64,000 bases of DNA from the NCBI GenBank assembly GCA_033239005.1, contig BSQZ01000035.1, positions 6,248,501 through 6,312,500 of the forward strand, given 5' to 3'. Position numbers and translations under genes: made by a program. Below are positions 62,087-64,000 of the stretch, piece by piece. The stretch comes from Lamellibrachia satsuma. Its lineage: Eukaryota > Annelida > Polychaeta > Sabellida > Siboglinidae. The notes under the pieces were generated by a model. It was not told where the DNA came from. It made no database searches and saw only the letters and a program-made list of their open reading frames with translations. Position 1 is the first letter of the stretch; each line of letters begins with the position of its first letter.

Positions 62087-64000
62087 CTTACTCGCACTAT
62101 GGTCCCACGCTGCACGTTTGCTGGACGCGCTCACGATACGTCTCGAAACGTTCAGAGAGCGGACATTTTCCAAAGTGAATTCTGTGTTATGGATCAATGT
62201 CTCAATCGATCATACACTATAACATTTCTACTTCTTTCAAGGCACAACACAGACCTGGCAAGAGATTATATACTGTCTGCCGGTGGAAACGTATCTAAAA
62301 AATATATTGTAAAGATATACAGCTGCATTATGGCAACACCTCCCTTAATAGAATCAATTCGCGCCAGAGCAATTTGATTATATTAAGCGTCTGATTCATT
62401 TAGGCGGCGCACTGTAATACATCGACAGTACGGAATTATTCCGTCCCACCCAATATATTTGATTCTACTAAATGGCTCATCCCGTTAGCATTGATTCTGT
62501 TAAGCGGAGTTCACAGTATGTAAAGTCCTTGTTCTCAGTGACATTAAACGATGCCACTGTGCAACTGTATTAGGGGGGGGGGTGGGGGCAAACGCATTAT
62601 GCTTATTTTATGTGAGGCCAGCTGTGTAGGTCCTTTCTACTGTTCTGATGTCGGCCTGTGTTGTCTGCAGACAGACGAGCATCCGACCGCCGGAGGTCGG
62701 CAGCCCTCAACCGAGCAGTTTACAGCTACTACATTCGATGGAGGCTCAGTAGGTTATTCCGGCGTCGCTGATAGATGGCCCCACCATACTACCAACTGGA
62801 TTAGATTTAATCACATGTCGTTGTCAAACACATATTACGCATATGACATCATGTATGTCAGGACTGTCGCTGTCAAACACAGATTACACAATAAATGTCA
62901 TCAACTTTGTTTAGATTTGTTTAATGATACTAGGTGGTGCCTATATAGGTAAATGGATGTATGTCCTCAGTTCTGTACGCCTTTCATTTGTAATTGAGCT
63001 GTTAACGTAGGGACTATTGTTTTTAGATTAACGATGAGGTTAAGTAAAATGTTCTTACTAAAGTGTGAATCGAAATAGGAAGGCATACGGCTTGAAATAC
63101 GAACTGAAACCTTCCTCATGGTACGCATGATCATTGATGTTACACAAAACAACAACTCCGCTTTTCAATTTATCATGCGAGTCTATCAAATATCAACTTT
63201 GGATATGTTCTCCTCGGTTGTATTGGTTGGCGCCGCGGTTGTATTGGTTGGCGCCGCGGTTGTATTGGCTGGCGCCGATGTTGTATTGGTTGGTGCCGCG
63301 GTTGTATTGGTTGGCGCCGCGGTTGTATTGGTTGGCGCCGCGGTTGTATTGGCTGGCGCCGCGGTTGTATTGGTTGGCGCCGCGGTTGTATTGGTTGGCG
63401 CCGCGGTTGTATTGGCTGGCGCCGCGGTTGTATTGGTTGGCGCCGCGGTTGTATTGGCTGGCGCCGCGGTTGTATTGGTTGGCGCCGCGGTTGTATTGGC
63501 TGGTGCCGCGGTTGTATTGGTTGGCGCCGCGGTTGTATTGGTTGGCGCTGCGGTTGTATTGGTTATCGCCGCGGTTGTATTGGTTGGCGCCGCGGTTGTA
63601 TTGGTTGGCGCCGCGGTTGTATTGGTTGGCGCCGCAGTTGTATTTGTTGGCGCCGCGGTTGGCTTTGCAGCAACCGACTCCTCTAATGTAATTCTACCTG
63701 GTGCCTATGCCGATCCCACACAAGTAAACTTTGAAAAGATCTGAAACTATAGCTATCTTCCGAAAAAAATTCAAGACATATTTATTCCAAATTGCATTTC
63801 CACATAAATCTTCGGTTGTGCCTCGTTCTGATAATGACTTTTGTGCGTCCCTGTTCACGATTAAGCTTAATGATTCTGTTTTGTTGCGCCTCTGAGGTCA
63901 GGTTCCTGAGGACATAGGCGCCATAAAAGTTTATTATTATTATTATTTGTGAAAGACTTGCGTAACGACAGGAGAGTCCATAATGCAGCTCATTCAATTC
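62087..64000. other. Downstream intergenic region
   Basis: No supported gene. A G tract lies near 62572, AATAAA at 62890-62895 is a remote poly(A) candidate for the small gene, and a 21-bp array fills 63221-63663. The last 300 bases contain a short (ATT)n near 63932. Confidence 0.55.
63221..63663. repeat. 21-bp minisatellite, about 21 copies
   Basis: The unit is GGTTGTATTGGTTGGCGCC + GC, alternating GGTT/GGCT at one position. The 208-codon open frame across it (VVLVGAA repeats) reflects a period divisible by 3. Each unit holds the palindrome GGCGCC. Confidence 0.95.

Noticed and set aside
62660..62750. Possible exon after GTCTGCAG (TDEHPTAGGRQP frame)
   Set aside because: No convincing donor, partner exon or family match; beyond the stop of the small gene.
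63118..63744. 208-codon frame with VVLVGAA repeats, hydrophobic and membrane-like
   Set aside because: Artefact of a 21-bp array; another frame (PRLYWLA) is equally open.

Overview
This is nuclear DNA from an invertebrate animal. Genes are split into many short exons with GT-AG and a few GC-AG introns. Introns and intergenic DNA are packed with minisatellites, microsatellites, MITEs, SINE pieces and LINE relics. No bacterial, organellar or CRISPR features are present. I cannot name the species. Minisatellites that copy exon-intron junctions recall what I remember being reported for amphioxus (Adh locus), so a cephalochordate is a reasonable guess, but I could not test it.

Four protein-coding genes were assembled by eye from splice sites, phase and family conservation. 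(1) The 3' part of a neprilysin/ECE-type M13 zinc metallopeptidase lies on the + strand (253-13463, ten exons, 277 residues). It carries HEITH, ENIAD and the terminal Cys-x-Val-Trp. (2) A complete TANGO6 (TMCO7/Rtp1-type HEAT-repeat protein) lies on the - strand (33381-18505, 15 coding exons, 1127 residues) and converges on the peptidase gene. (3) An FMN-type formin lies on the + strand (45305-55183, 15 coding exons, 1181 residues). Unusually, it begins with a DEP domain ahead of coiled coil, FH1 and FH2. A TATA box and a 5' UTR exon are proposed near 38.7 kb, so it is head-to-head with TANGO6. (4) A small unrecognised gene lies on the + strand (57407-62086, eight exons, 166 residues), and all seven of its introns are in phase 1.

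Layout: 0.25-13.5 kb is the peptidase, with long repeat arrays in its introns, including about 1.46 kb of perfect (TG)n. 13.5-18.5 kb is convergent intergenic DNA with a 30-bp satellite-like array. 18.5-33.4 kb is TANGO6, with MITEs, a SINE and a LINE relic in its introns. 33.4-38.7 kb is divergent intergenic DNA with a foldback MITE, LINE relics, an (AC)n/(AT)n tract and a CRE/AP-1 cluster. 38.7-55.9 kb is the formin. 56.2-62.1 kb is the small gene. 62.1-64 kb is intergenic and ends with a 21-bp array.

The most striking pattern is that five separate introns, two in the peptidase gene and three in TANGO6, start with a tandem array whose unit contains the end of the preceding exon plus its 5' splice site. 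Dozens of donor-like copies (GTRAGT, GCAAGT, GTACGT) therefore follow the true donor. Three other minisatellites appear to have grown from the ends of transposable elements (a TTAA-ended MITE twice, a SINE head once). This suggests a local process that tandemly amplifies sequence at functional or element edges. The genes have no evident shared pathway.
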